64,000 nucleotides of DNA from RFTU01 sp046094505 (lineage in GTDB: Bacteria > Pseudomonadota > Gammaproteobacteria > Burkholderiales > Burkholderiaceae_C). Below the pieces are notes generated by a model that was given only the letters and a program-made list of their open reading frames with translations, was not told the origin of the DNA and ran no database searches. This document shows, in pieces, positions 45,178 through 53,751 of the stretch (the first letter of the stretch is position 1; every line of letters starts with the position of its first letter). The DNA lies in the NCBI GenBank assembly GCA_046094505.1, contig JBJTHN010000028.1, forward strand, positions 57,986 through 121,985, written 5' to 3'. A program made the translations under genes and the position numbers.

Positions 45178-45229
45178 TCGGTCAGTGTAGGACAGGCCAC
45201 TGCTGCACCGGCCGTGCGAATATTGCCCC

Positions 45230-46720
45230 ATGCCTCGAATGAGCCTTCCCACCCGCACTTTGGGTACCGGCTTGGTCACAGCAGCCCGCGCCATGGCCCT
45301 GGGCCTGAGCCTGGTCAGTTTCAGTGCGTGGTGCAGCCCCGCCCTGCCCCCCAGCGTGCTGCAGGCCTTGGAGCGCGCCAAGGTGCCGCCCGAGGCCTTG
45401 GCCGTCGTGGTGGAGGACCCCCGTGGCGGCACCGCGCGCTTGCGCTGGAACCCCCAGCAGCCGATGAACCCAGCCTCGGTGGTCAAGCTGCTCACCACCC
45501 TGGCCGCACTGGAAGACCTGGGCCCCTCCTGGACCTGGCAAACACCGGTGTGGCTGGAAGGGCCGATCGACAACCCGGGGCCCGAGGGTGTGTTGCAGGG
45601 GCCGGTGCACATCAAAGGCAGCGGCGACCCCAAACTCAACCTCGAGCGCGTGTGGGCCCTGCTGCAGCGCCTGCGCGGCCTGGGCATTCGGGAGATCCGC
45701 GGCGACATCATCCTGGACCAATCCGCCTTCGCCGCACCCATGGGTACAGCGGGCGACTTCGACGGCGAATCGCTGCGCCCCTACAACGTGCAGGCCCGGG
45801 CGCTCATGCTCAACCAACGCACCGTGACCTATCACTTCGTGCCGGATGCCACGCGGGGTGTGGCCCGTGTGATGGCCGAGCCGGCCTTGCTGGGGGTGCA
45901 GGTAGACGCAACGGTGCCCCTGGTGGGCGGCCCCTGCCACGATTGGCGCGGGCAGCTCAAGGGGCACCTTCACGACCCGGCCCGCGTGCGTTGGCTTGGG
46001 CGCTACCCGGCGGCCTGTGGCACGCAACAGTGGCCCGTGGCCTATGCCGATCCGGCCAGCTACGACAGCAGGCTGCTACAGGCCCTGTGGGCGGGCATGG
46101 GCGGCCAGCTCTTCGGCGCGGTGCGGGAGGGCCCAGCCCCTGCACGGCCGCCCACCTTTGAATGGGCCTCGCCGGCGCTGTCAGACGTGGTGCGCGACAT
46201 CAACAAGTTCAGCAACAACACCATGGCGCAGTTGCTGGCCCTGAGCTGGGCCGCGCAACGGCCGGGTGCAACGGCTGTCGAGCCCGGCGCGGCCCTTCAG
46301 CAGTGGGCACAAAGCCGCCTGGGGGGCACAGGGCTGCGGATCGAAAACGGGTCGGGTCTCAGCCGCGACCAACGGCTCACGGCCGATCAGGTGGCCACCT
46401 TGCTCAAGCAGGCGTGGGCCAGCCCCGTGTTGCCCGAACTGATGGCCTCCCTGCCCGTGGCCGGTGCGCCAGACGGCACGCTGCGGCGCCTGCAGGCCTC
46501 AGCCGCGCGGGCGCACCTGAAGACAGGCTCGCTGCGCGATGTGGTGGCCGCAGCAGGCTATGTGCTGGGGCGCAGCGGCCAGCGGTGGGTGTTCGTGGTG
46601 CTGATTCACCACGAACACGCACCGGCGGCACGCCCCGCCTTGGACGCCCTGCTGCAGTGGGCCATCCAAGACGAAACGCCCGCGGTCCTCAGATCCAGCC
46701 CGCGGCGCGTACCGCCCTGA
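45230..46720 (+). CDS. dacB: D-alanyl-D-alanine carboxypeptidase/endopeptidase (PBP4-like)
   Basis: This 496-residue class C penicillin-binding protein (peptidase S13) acts in the periplasm on peptidoglycan stem peptides. After a signal peptide (MALGLSLVSFSAWC region, cleavage near WCS-P) come the three active-site motifs: Ser83-V-V-Lys86, Ser328-N-Asn330 and Lys431-T-Gly433. The large insert between the first and second motifs (NPGPEGVLQGPVHIKGSGDP, GDIILDQSAF) is the S13 hallmark. SAFAAP and VQARALMLNQRTVTYHF are conserved. Length is close to E. coli DacB (477). Its last 32 bases overlap the convergent GDSL esterase gene. Confidence 0.95.
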   Translation: MPRMSLPTRTLGTGLVTAARAMALGLSLVSFSAWCSPALPPSVLQALERAKVPPEALAVVVEDPRGGTARLRWNPQQPMNPASVVKLLTTLAALEDLGPSWTWQTPVWLEGPIDNPGPEGVLQGPVHIKGSGDPKLNLERVWALLQRLRGLGIREIRGDIILDQSAFAAPMGTAGDFDGESLRPYNVQARALMLNQRTVTYHFVPDATRGVARVMAEPALLGVQVDATVPLVGGPCHDWRGQLKGHLHDPARVRWLGRYPAACGTQQWPVAYADPASYDSRLLQALWAGMGGQLFGAVREGPAPARPPTFEWASPALSDVVRDINKFSNNTMAQLLALSWAAQRPGATAVEPGAALQQWAQSRLGGTGLRIENGSGLSRDQRLTADQVATLLKQAWASPVLPELMASLPVAGAPDGTLRRLQASAARAHLKTGSLRDVVAAAGYVLGRSGQRWVFVVLIHHEHAPAARPALDALLQWAIQDETPAVLRSSPRRVPP

Positions 46721-47825
46721 TCACGATGTCGCCCATCAGCTGGTGCCCAAAGGGTGTGGGGTGGAAGCTGTCCGAGAAGAGCCAGGTCTTCCACCAGCCG
46801 GCTGTGCGGCCCGCCGTGGCATCCAGGGCAGCGTCGGTGCAGGTGGGGAAGGTGTAGCTGGGCAGCCCCTGGCTGTCACGTCCGGTGATGGGGCAGGCGG
46901 TGTCAACGGCATTGCTCAAGCCAAACGACGAGGGCGAGTTCACCTGCTGGGTAAACGTGCCGTAGAAGTCGATGATGATCACGCGCGGGTCGTTGGCTGC
47001 CAGGGTGCGCAGGCGGTCATTGAAGGCGGTGATCCAGGCCCGGATGCCGCCTTGAATTTGGGTGGCCGCAGCAGCGCCTGCCGTAGCCGCGACACTCCCC
47101 AACACGGCGCGAAAGCGCGGCGTGACGGTGATGTCGGGCATGTTCAGCACCACCACGTTGCGTGCGTCGCGGGCCAGCACCTGTGTGCGGATGTCGCTGT
47201 AGAAGGTGTCGGCCAAGGCCACCATGTACGCACCCGCAGCGCGCTCGGCAAAGCCTGCAGTGGTGGGGCTCAATGCACCCAGGGCCGAGGCACTGAGCTG
47301 CTGGCCCAGGAAGGCCTGGTAGGCCGCCGCACCTGCAGCGCCCGAGCCGGCACCCAGATAGGCGCCAGCCAAGTCGGCAGCATCGTTTCCGCCGCCATCG
47401 ATCAACACCAGAGCGTTGCTGAAGCGGCTGGCCGAGGCGGCTGCCATCTGCGTGCCAACCCGCAGCGGGCTGGCAGAGCCGCCCAATGACGCACCGGTGA
47501 CGATGCGCCCCCCGCCAATGGCGTAGTTGGTGCAGGCTGCGTTGCTGCTGGCAGCGAAACCGGTACCGGTGGATGTGTAGGCATTGCACTGTGCAGCGCC
47601 CGACACGCCGGCGGCATCCGCCACCAACTGCGTCCACAGGGGATAGCCCTTGGGGTCGCCCGCCTTTTGAACCGTGAACTTGATGCCAAAGGTGCCGACG
47701 TCAGCCAAGCTGTCGCCAAACACCACCACCGAGCCGATGGAAGGGCCGCTGGAGCCGCCGCCGCAGGCCGCCAACAGCGCGGCCGATGCCAGGGCGGCCA
47801 CCAGGCCAGATCTGAAAAATCGCAT
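46689..47825 (-). CDS. SGNH/GDSL hydrolase family lipoprotein
   Basis: This 378-residue predicted lipoprotein esterase has a lipobox ALLAAC (Cys21), then VVVFGDSLADVGTF with the nucleophile Ser39. The block III Asn is in LIDGGGNDAADLAG, and the C-terminal catalytic pair Asp-x-x-His is in FSDSFHPTPFGHQLMGD. Several small-residue-rich segments (GAGSGAAGAAAYQ) lie in the middle. The family hydrolyses a variety of esters or lipids; no substrate is implied here. A diverged homologue follows on the same strand's upstream side (47964-48950), so this looks like an old tandem duplication. The 3' end overlaps dacB. Confidence 0.9.
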   Translation of the reverse strand: MRFFRSGLVAALASAALLAACGGGSSGPSIGSVVVFGDSLADVGTFGIKFTVQKAGDPKGYPLWTQLVADAAGVSGAAQCNAYTSTGTGFAASSNAACTNYAIGGGRIVTGASLGGSASPLRVGTQMAAASASRFSNALVLIDGGGNDAADLAGAYLGAGSGAAGAAAYQAFLGQQLSASALGALSPTTAGFAERAAGAYMVALADTFYSDIRTQVLARDARNVVVLNMPDITVTPRFRAVLGSVAATAGAAAATQIQGGIRAWITAFNDRLRTLAANDPRVIIIDFYGTFTQQVNSPSSFGLSNAVDTACPITGRDSQGLPSYTFPTCTDAALDATAGRTAGWWKTWLFSDSFHPTPFGHQLMGDIVIRAVRAAGWI

Positions 47826-47924
47826 AGATACCTCCGGTCACACGAATGTCACAAGTGAACGTGACTGTACGCAGGGCATCCTGCGCCCAGACTGAGGGCT
47901 TACCCGTTAAAGGGGCCAGCACCC

Positions 47925-47952
47925 GCGCCAGGCCCGGGCCCGGGCCCGGCGC
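47925..47952. repeat. very GC-rich hairpin with GGGCCC repeats between two GDSL-type genes
   Basis: GCGCC (47925-47929) pairs with GGCGC (47948-47952), and between them three copies of a GGCCCG/GGGCCC unit are self-complementary, giving a long, strong stem with one mismatched A. It lies 11 bases after the stop of the GDSL-like gene (minus strand). It may stop or slow transcription, but no T-tract follows. Confidence 0.45.
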
Positions 47953-47963
47953 CCCCAACGGGG

Positions 47964-48950
47964 TCAGAACGGGTTGCGCACCGCCCGCGAGGCTGCGATT
48001 TGACCCAGGCGCGACTGCAGCGCCGGGCCGAACAGCTTGTCGGTGGCGTATCCCCAGGTGGTGGTGTCCGCACCCGTGACCAGGGTGTCGGTGCCGCAGT
48101 TCGGTGGCGGCGCCGTGGGCAGGCACATCGGGGTGGCCAGATCGTTGAAGCCGTAAAAGGTGTTGAAGGGCGGTTGGATGTCGCGCACCATTTGGTCGGA
48201 CGAAACCAAGCCGATCAGCCGGCCATCGTTGATGATGGTCACGCGCAGTCCGGCGTTAAACGAATCGGTGAGCTGCGACAAGAACCGCGCCCGCGTGATG
48301 GCGCCAGAAGGCTCAGGCTTGACGGTTGTCTCGGCCGCGCCAAAGGGTGCCAGGCCCAAGTCGGGTGCTGTGACCAACAGGACCGCGGGGCCTGCACGCG
48401 CCACCCGGTTGACCTGCAGGCCCAAGGCGACACCGCGCTCACGCGCCTCGGCCCTGAGTGCATCCTGGGTTCGTGCCGGGTACTGGGCATACAACTCCAG
48501 CACATCGTTCATGCCGAAGTACATGGTCACCATCTGCTTTTCGCTGAAGGCGCCCCCGGCCAGGGCGCGGTCCACCTGAGCGGCAACCGCAGCCGCCTTG
48601 GCACCCACCTCGGCGTAGATCTGTGCATTGATCGCGGTCACCGCGTTCGGGTTGCACTGTGCAAAGGTCAGCCCAAACACGGAAGCCACGTTCTGCACCC
48701 ACAAGGGCTGGGTGGCACAGTCGATCGTGGATGTGCCGGCGGCATAGGCGTTGATGCCGTACTTGCGCCCATCGGGCAGCAACACGCTCAACTCGTCGCC
48801 CATCACCATCAGCCGCTCAGGCTTGAAGGGTTCGATCGCGCCGGAGGCGCCACCGCAACCCGCCACCACCAGGGCCGCACCCGCGGCGCACACCCAGGTC
48901 AGCATGCGCGAGCATCCGCGCCACACACCTGCCACAGCTGAAGAAGTCAT
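47964..48950 (-). CDS. GDSL-like lipoprotein with replaced catalytic residues
   Basis: This 328-residue predicted lipoprotein (lipobox VVAGC, Cys32) has an overall SGNH-type layout and resembles the neighbouring GDSL esterase. Block I reads VMGDELSVLLPDG, so the nucleophile Ser of GDSL is a Glu at residue 53. The C-terminal region where D-x-x-H is expected reads TTTWGYATDKLFGP, with no His. Block III-like MYFGMNDVLELYAQYP is kept. Either it is a binding protein derived from an esterase, or a different chemistry is used. The start at 48950 has GGAGCAGGG directly upstream. It is expressed towards the esterase gene, 138 bases apart. Confidence 0.72.
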   Translation of the reverse strand: MTSSAVAGVWRGCSRMLTWVCAAGAALVVAGCGGASGAIEPFKPERLMVMGDELSVLLPDGRKYGINAYAAGTSTIDCATQPLWVQNVASVFGLTFAQCNPNAVTAINAQIYAEVGAKAAAVAAQVDRALAGGAFSEKQMVTMYFGMNDVLELYAQYPARTQDALRAEARERGVALGLQVNRVARAGPAVLLVTAPDLGLAPFGAAETTVKPEPSGAITRARFLSQLTDSFNAGLRVTIINDGRLIGLVSSDQMVRDIQPPFNTFYGFNDLATPMCLPTAPPPNCGTDTLVTGADTTTWGYATDKLFGPALQSRLGQIAASRAVRNPF

Positions 48951-49022
48951 CCCTGCTCCAAACAGGCCAGCCAAGCGCTGACCCCAATTCGATTCCGCCT
49001 TGCCCAGCCCGCCGCGCCCAGC

Positions 49023-49985
49023 CTAGGCCGCTGCCCGGCTCAGGCGGTCCCGCACGCCGTCCCATTCGGCACCCTGCGGGGGCTCTTCCACCCATATTTC
49101 ACCACCGCCTTGCTCAGCCAAGGCAGCATCCAGGTCGCGCAAGACGGCAAACAGTTCATGCGCCACGGCCTGCGGGCCGGCGGGCATGGCACGCCAAACC
49201 ACATGGGCATACGCCGCACCGCCCGGGCAAGCCTTTGAATATAGCGCCAGCGGCACGGGCACCGCGGTGGGCCAATGGGCTGCGGACACCAGCCGCACAC
49301 GGGCGGCCGGCGCGTAATGCGAGGCCAAGGTGCCCGATGCACGGGGCGCAGCGGCATCCCGCTCACCCAAGGCTTGTCCGCAGGCCTGCTCCAAGGCACC
49401 ACGGTCCACCGTGCCCGGGCGCAGCAGCACAGGGCGGCCCCGCGTGCAGTCCACGATTGCCGACTCGATGCCCGCCTCGCACGCCCCCCCATCGATCACC
49501 AAGAGGTCTGGCCCAAACTCCCCATACACGTGCTCGGCACGGGTGGGGCTCACGCGGCCAAAGCGATTGGCGCTGGGCGCAGCCACACCGGGAACACCCA
49601 TTTCCAAGGCGCGCTGCAGCAGTGCGCGCGCCACGGGGTGGGAAGGGCAGCGCAAGCCGATGCTCGCCTGCCCTGCGGCGCAGGCCGCCGCCACACCAGG
49701 CCGGCGCGGCACGATCACCGTCACGGGGCCCGGCCAAAACGCCTGGATCAGCTTGCGCGCAACACCGGGAAGCTCACCCGCAAACGCAGCCGCACCCGCT
49801 TCATCCAGCACGTGCACGATCAGGGGATGGTCGCTGGGCCTGCCCTTGGCCGCATAGATACGCGCCACCACCGCATCGTCGTCAGCGCGGGCTCCCAAGC
49901 CGTACACGGTCTCGGTCGGGAAGGCCACCAGGCCGCCTTCGGCCAAGATGCGCGCGGCCCCTTCGATGGCTGCGGGATCGGTCAT
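49023..49985 (-). CDS. L-threonylcarbamoyladenylate synthase (Sua5/YwlC type)
   Basis: This 320-residue enzyme makes threonylcarbamoyl-AMP from threonine, bicarbonate and ATP for the t6A37 modification. The YrdC domain covers about residues 10-205: GGLVAFPTETVYGLGARADD, AKGRPSDHPLIVHV, FWPGPVTVIVPRR and APSANRFGRVSPT. The Sua5-specific C-terminal domain follows after SGTLASHYAPAARVRLV, the linker typical of the long form. The start at 49985 is placed at the first Met of the YrdC homology. It is the last gene of purE-purK-sua5, 34 bases after purK. Its product feeds the TsaB-TsaD complex; tsaB is 4 kb away. Confidence 0.95.
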   Translation of the reverse strand: MTDPAAIEGAARILAEGGLVAFPTETVYGLGARADDDAVVARIYAAKGRPSDHPLIVHVLDEAGAAAFAGELPGVARKLIQAFWPGPVTVIVPRRPGVAAACAAGQASIGLRCPSHPVARALLQRALEMGVPGVAAPSANRFGRVSPTRAEHVYGEFGPDLLVIDGGACEAGIESAIVDCTRGRPVLLRPGTVDRGALEQACGQALGERDAAAPRASGTLASHYAPAARVRLVSAAHWPTAVPVPLALYSKACPGGAAYAHVVWRAMPAGPQAVAHELFAVLRDLDAALAEQGGGEIWVEEPPQGAEWDGVRDRLSRAAA

Positions 49986-50019
49986 GTGAAGTGGCGTGTG
50001 CGCAAAGCCGAGTGGGCCT

Positions 50020-51207
50020 TCAGAAGGCCGGCAAGCCCAACAGGCAGCACGCCTGCAGGGCACGCTCGCGGGCTTGTTCGGGCGTGCCCGCGGTCACGGT
50101 CAGGTGGCCCATCTTGCGGCCCTTGCGCGCGCTGAGCTTGCCGTACAGGTGCAGGTGAACGCCCGGCACGGACAGCACGTCGGCCCAAGGGGGCGTACGC
50201 GCCGCACCGGCGGCATCAAACCACACGTCCCCCAGCAGGTTGAGCATCACCGCCGGCGCCAGCAGTGTGGGTTGCACCAGGGGCAGGCCCGCCAAGGTAC
50301 GCACCTGCAGATCGAACTGCGACACATCGCAGGCATCCACCGTGTAGTGGCCCGAGTTGTGCGGCCGTGGTGCCATTTCGTTGGCCACCAGGCGCCCATC
50401 CTGCAGCACAAAGAACTCCACGCACAGCACACCCACATAGTTCATGGACTGCGCCAGCACGCGCGCGGCGTCCAGCGCCTGCTGCTGCAAGGCTTGGGGC
50501 ACATGGGGTGCGGGCACCTGCGTCACGGCCAGGATGCCCTGGCGGTGCAGGTTTTCCTGCACCGGGAAACTCACCACCTCACCCTGCGAACTGCGGGCCA
50601 ACACCACGCTGATCTCGCGCTCCAAGGGCAACAAGGCCTCCAGCACGCAGGGGGCCTGCTTAAGCCCATCCCAGGCCGCTTGCATCTCGGCACGGGTGCT
50701 CACCCGTACCTGTCCCTTGCCGTCATAGCCCAGACGGGCTGTCTTCAGAATGCCCGGCAAGAGCTCATCGGGCACCGCCTGCAGCTCAGCCGGGGCCGTG
50801 ATCACCACATGCGGCGCACAGGGCACACCGCTGAGCCGAAAGTGAGCTTTCTCCAGCACCCTGTCCTGGCAGATGGCCACGGCATCGGCGCTGGGGGCCA
50901 CCGGCCTTTGAGATCCCAGGGTCACCAGGGCCGCTGCCGGCACGTTTTCAAACTCGGTGGTGATGGCCGAACTTCGCTGCATCAGCTGCGCCAAGCCTTG
51001 CTCGTCAAGGTAGTCGGCTTGAATGTGATACGGCGAGACCAGACCCGCCGGGCTGGTGGGGTCTGGGTCTAGAACAGCCGTGAGATAGCCCATGCGTTGG
51101 GCCGCCTGTACAAACATGCGGCCCAACTGACCGCCCCCCATCACCCCCAGGGTCGCGGGCCGACCATCGGCTGATGTGGAGCCGGGCAACACGGTGCGTC
51201 GGCTCAT
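50020..51207 (-). CDS. purK: 5-(carboxyamino)imidazole ribonucleotide synthase
   Basis: This 395-residue ATP-grasp enzyme carboxylates AIR to N5-CAIR in purine synthesis. GVMGGGQLGRMFVQAAQRMG is the N-terminal loop, and ITTEFENVPA, DRVLEKAHF, KTARLGYDGKGQ, EISVVLARSSQGEV, and EMAPRPHNSGHYTVDAC are in order. HLYGKLSARKGRKMGHLTV is the C-terminal signature. It overlaps purE by 4 bases (purE upstream), and the two act in sequence. No riboswitch or PurR-type site was recognised upstream. Confidence 0.97.
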   Translation of the reverse strand: MSRRTVLPGSTSADGRPATLGVMGGGQLGRMFVQAAQRMGYLTAVLDPDPTSPAGLVSPYHIQADYLDEQGLAQLMQRSSAITTEFENVPAAALVTLGSQRPVAPSADAVAICQDRVLEKAHFRLSGVPCAPHVVITAPAELQAVPDELLPGILKTARLGYDGKGQVRVSTRAEMQAAWDGLKQAPCVLEALLPLEREISVVLARSSQGEVVSFPVQENLHRQGILAVTQVPAPHVPQALQQQALDAARVLAQSMNYVGVLCVEFFVLQDGRLVANEMAPRPHNSGHYTVDACDVSQFDLQVRTLAGLPLVQPTLLAPAVMLNLLGDVWFDAAGAARTPPWADVLSVPGVHLHLYGKLSARKGRKMGHLTVTAGTPEQARERALQACCLLGLPAF

Positions 51208-51701
51208 CGAAGCTGCTCCGTCATGGCTTGTGCAGCCTCGGTCTGCCGCCGGCGAAACGCCTCCAACTTGGCCAACAAAGCCGCGTCCGTCTGGGCCAGC
51301 ATGGCCACCGCAAACAAAGCGGCGTTGGCCGCCCCAGCCGCACCGATGGCAAAGGTGGCCACCGGAATGCCCTTGGGCATCTGCACGATCGAATGCAGGG
51401 AGTCGACGCCCTGCAGGTGGCGGCTGGCCACGGGAACACCCAGGACGGGCACGGTGGTCTTGGCCGCCAGCATGCCCGGCAGGTGCGCGGCACCACCGGC
51501 TCCGGCGATGATGGCCTTCAGCCCTCGTGCATGCGCCGACTCGGCGTAGGCAAACATCTCGTCGGGCATCCGGTGGGCCGAGACCACCCGGGCCTCATGG
51601 GGCACGCCGAACTCGGCGAGAATGGAGGTGGCCTGCTGAAGGGTTTCCCAGTCGCTGCTGGAACCCATCACCACGCCCACCACGGCACTGGCATTCGACA
51701 C
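51204..51701 (-). CDS. purE: 5-(carboxyamino)imidazole ribonucleotide mutase
   Basis: This 165-residue class I PurE converts N5-CAIR to CAIR. The N-terminal VVGVVMGSSSDWETLQQA contains the phosphate-binding GSSSDW; SAHRMPDEMFAYAESAHARG carries the catalytic His; GAGGAAHLPGMLAAKTTVPV, and GVPVASRHLQGVDSLHSIVQ complete the family pattern. The start is a GTG at 51701 with CGGAG 5 bases upstream; a longer frame upstream has no support. It heads the purE-purK-sua5 unit and is divergent from the thioredoxin/TPR gene with about 63 bases between starts. Confidence 0.96.
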   Translation of the reverse strand: MSNASAVVGVVMGSSSDWETLQQATSILAEFGVPHEARVVSAHRMPDEMFAYAESAHARGLKAIIAGAGGAAHLPGMLAAKTTVPVLGVPVASRHLQGVDSLHSIVQMPKGIPVATFAIGAAGAANAALFAVAMLAQTDAALLAKLEAFRRRQTEAAQAMTEQLR

Positions 51702-51764
51702 CGGTATCTCCGAAAGATGGCTAAACGGCGATTTTAGGTGGGTACCCCCCATTGGCGCGCACGC

Positions 51765-52715
51765 ATGATCGACATCACCCTGCAGAATTTTGAATCCGAG
51801 CTCATCCAAGGCTCGTCCGAGCAGCCCGTCCTGCTGGATATCTGGGCCCCGTGGTGCGGGCCTTGCCGTACTCTGGGCCCGATGCTGGAAAAGCTGGAAG
51901 TGGCCTATGCCGGGCGCTTCAAGCTGGCCAAGCTCAACAGCGACGACCAGCCCCAGATCGCCGGCCAGCTCAGCCAGATGTTTGGCGTGCGCTCCATCCC
52001 GTTTTGCGTGATGTTCAGCCAAGGCCAGCCGGTCGACGGCTTCGTGGGTGCCTTGCCTGAATCACAAATTCGCGAGTTCCTGGACAAGCACGTGCCCAGC
52101 ACCGATGAGCTGGAAGCCCTGGCCGAGGTGGAAGAAGCCGAAGCCCTGATGGAAGACGGCGATGCCGATGCCGCGCTTGTGAAGTTGCAGGCCGCCGTGC
52201 AGGCCGACCCCCAGAACGACACCGCACGCTTTGACCTCATCAAGCTGCTGCTGGAACTCGGCGAGGTGGCCGCGGCGCGCAGCGCCTTCGATGAGGTGAC
52301 GAGCCGTTACGGGCTGGACGCCCGCCTGGTGGCCGCTGGCCACTGGATCCAAGCGGTGGAAGCTGCCGCTGGTGCCCGTGACATCCAAGCGCTGCAAGCG
52401 GCCATTGCCGCCAACCGGCGCGACTTCGAAGCCCGCTTTGAATTGGCCCAATGTCACTTCGCTGCAGGCCGGCACACCGAAGCGATGGACGAGCTGCTGG
52501 AAATCATCATGCGCGACAAAGCCTGGAGTGAGGAGCGGGCGCGCAAGACCTACGTGGCCATTTTGGAGATCATCACCAAGCCTCAGCCCAAGCCGGCTGC
52601 AGGCGATGCCGCAGCATCCAAGGGCGGGCTTGAACTCACCGGCAAGGCGGCTGTACCCAGTGGCGACCCGGTGGTGGACCAGTACCGCCGCAAGTTGAGC
52701 ATGGCCCTGTTCTGA
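51765..52715 (+). CDS. thioredoxin domain plus TPR-like protein (CnoX/YbbN-like co-chaperedoxin)
   Basis: This 316-residue cytosolic protein has an N-terminal thioredoxin domain with an intact W-C31-G-P-C34 site, then a linker and a TPR region with two recognisable repeats (ALMEDGDADAALVKLQAAVQ, and ARFELAQCHFAAGRHTEAMD). E. coli YbbN/CnoX has this layout and protects proteins from aggregation under hypochlorite, handing them to chaperones; its own active site is SxxC-like, whereas here CGPC is kept and reductase activity is possible. The start at 51765 begins the thioredoxin fold. It is the only plus-strand gene in a long minus-strand block of purine and glycolysis genes. Confidence 0.9.
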   Translation: MIDITLQNFESELIQGSSEQPVLLDIWAPWCGPCRTLGPMLEKLEVAYAGRFKLAKLNSDDQPQIAGQLSQMFGVRSIPFCVMFSQGQPVDGFVGALPESQIREFLDKHVPSTDELEALAEVEEAEALMEDGDADAALVKLQAAVQADPQNDTARFDLIKLLLELGEVAAARSAFDEVTSRYGLDARLVAAGHWIQAVEAAAGARDIQALQAAIAANRRDFEARFELAQCHFAAGRHTEAMDELLEIIMRDKAWSEERARKTYVAILEIITKPQPKPAAGDAAASKGGLELTGKAAVPSGDPVVDQYRRKLSMALF

Positions 52716-52725
52716 CCCCCGGCAT

Positions 52726-52740
52726 CGCGCAGCCTGCGCG
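52726..52740. terminator. 6-bp perfect hairpin between convergent thioredoxin/TPR gene and purC
   Basis: CGCGCA (52726-52731) and TGCGCG (52735-52740) pair around GCC. The hairpin lies 11 bases after the thioredoxin/TPR stop and 44 bases before the purC stop. There is no T run. It may serve both convergent units. Confidence 0.35.
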
Positions 52741-52783
52741 GCGTCAGCCGCACTGCAGCCAGCGGTTGCGGCCGCGCAAGCCG

Positions 52784-53686
52784 TCAGCCCATCAGGCGAT
52801 CCAGCGCCTCGCGGTACTTTTGCGCAGTGCGCTGCACCACTTCATTGGGCAGCGCCGGCGCAGGTGCCTGCTTGTTCCAGGGGGCACCGTTGACCGTGGC
52901 CTGCTCCAACCAATCCCGCACGAACTGCTTGTCGTAGCTCGGGGGGTTCTCGCCCACGGCGTAGCTCTCCACCGGCCAGTAGCGTGATGAATCAGGTGTG
53001 AGCACCTCGTCCATCAGGGTCAAGGTGCCGGCCTCGTCCAAACCGAATTCAAACTTGGTGTCGGCCATGATGATGCCCTTGCCCAGGGCATAGTCGGCCG
53101 CCTCGCGGTACAGGCGAATCGACACGGTGCGCACCCGCTCAGCCAGGTCCTGCCCGATGATGTCGACCATGCGCGCGAAGCTGATGTTCTCGTCGTGCTC
53201 GCCCATCTCAGCCTTGGTTGCCGGGGTGAAGATAGGCTCGGGCAGTTTCTGCGCATTGCGCAAACCGGCCGGCAGGGCAACGCCGCAAACGGCCTGGTTG
53301 TGTTGGTATTCCTTCCAACCGCTGCCGGCCAAGTAGCCACGCACCACCGCCTCTACCGGCAGGGGTTTGAGACGCTTGACGAGCATCGAGCGCCCCATCA
53401 CCTGCGGCTTTTCCTGGGCCTGCACCACCGACAGCGGGTCTTCGCCCGTCAGGTGGTTGGGCACCACATGGCCCAAGCGCGCAAACCAGAACAGCGCCAT
53501 GCGGGTGAGCAATTCGCCCTTGCCGGGAATGGGCTCGCCCATCACCACATCAAAAGCCGACAGCCGGTCACTGGCCACCATCAGGATGCGGTCATGCCCC
53601 ACCGCGTAGTTGTCCCGCACCTTGCCGCGCGCCAACAGGGGCAGCGACGTGATGGATGAATTCAGCAGGGCAGGAGAAGCGGTCAC
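52784..53686 (-). CDS. purC: phosphoribosylaminoimidazole-succinocarboxamide synthase
   Basis: This 300-residue enzyme joins aspartate to CAIR to form SAICAR in purine synthesis. ARGKVRDNYAVGHDRILMVA and SDRLSAFDVVMGEPIPGKGE form the N-terminal ATP site; RGYLAGSGWKEY, and FTPATKAEMGEHDENISF are the substrate loops; ADTKFEFGLDEAGTLTLMDE and VLTPDSSRYWP are C-terminal signatures. Length is that of the longer proteobacterial form. The start is a GTG. It lies downstream of pgk, pyk, fba and the small cyclotransferase gene on the same strand; its pathway neighbours purE and purK are beyond the inverted thioredoxin/TPR gene. Confidence 0.97.
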   Translation of the reverse strand: MTASPALLNSSITSLPLLARGKVRDNYAVGHDRILMVASDRLSAFDVVMGEPIPGKGELLTRMALFWFARLGHVVPNHLTGEDPLSVVQAQEKPQVMGRSMLVKRLKPLPVEAVVRGYLAGSGWKEYQHNQAVCGVALPAGLRNAQKLPEPIFTPATKAEMGEHDENISFARMVDIIGQDLAERVRTVSIRLYREAADYALGKGIIMADTKFEFGLDEAGTLTLMDEVLTPDSSRYWPVESYAVGENPPSYDKQFVRDWLEQATVNGAPWNKQAPAPALPNEVVQRTAQKYREALDRLMG

Positions 53687-53751
53687 AGGATGTCCAGTTG
53701 GGGTCCGGGCGGGCCCGCATTCGCAGGCTCCCCCCCTCGGGTCACCCGATT

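Noticed and set aside
47925..47952. Canonical Rho-independent terminator
   Set aside because: The stem is strong but no T-tract follows on either strand, so it is listed as a repeat.
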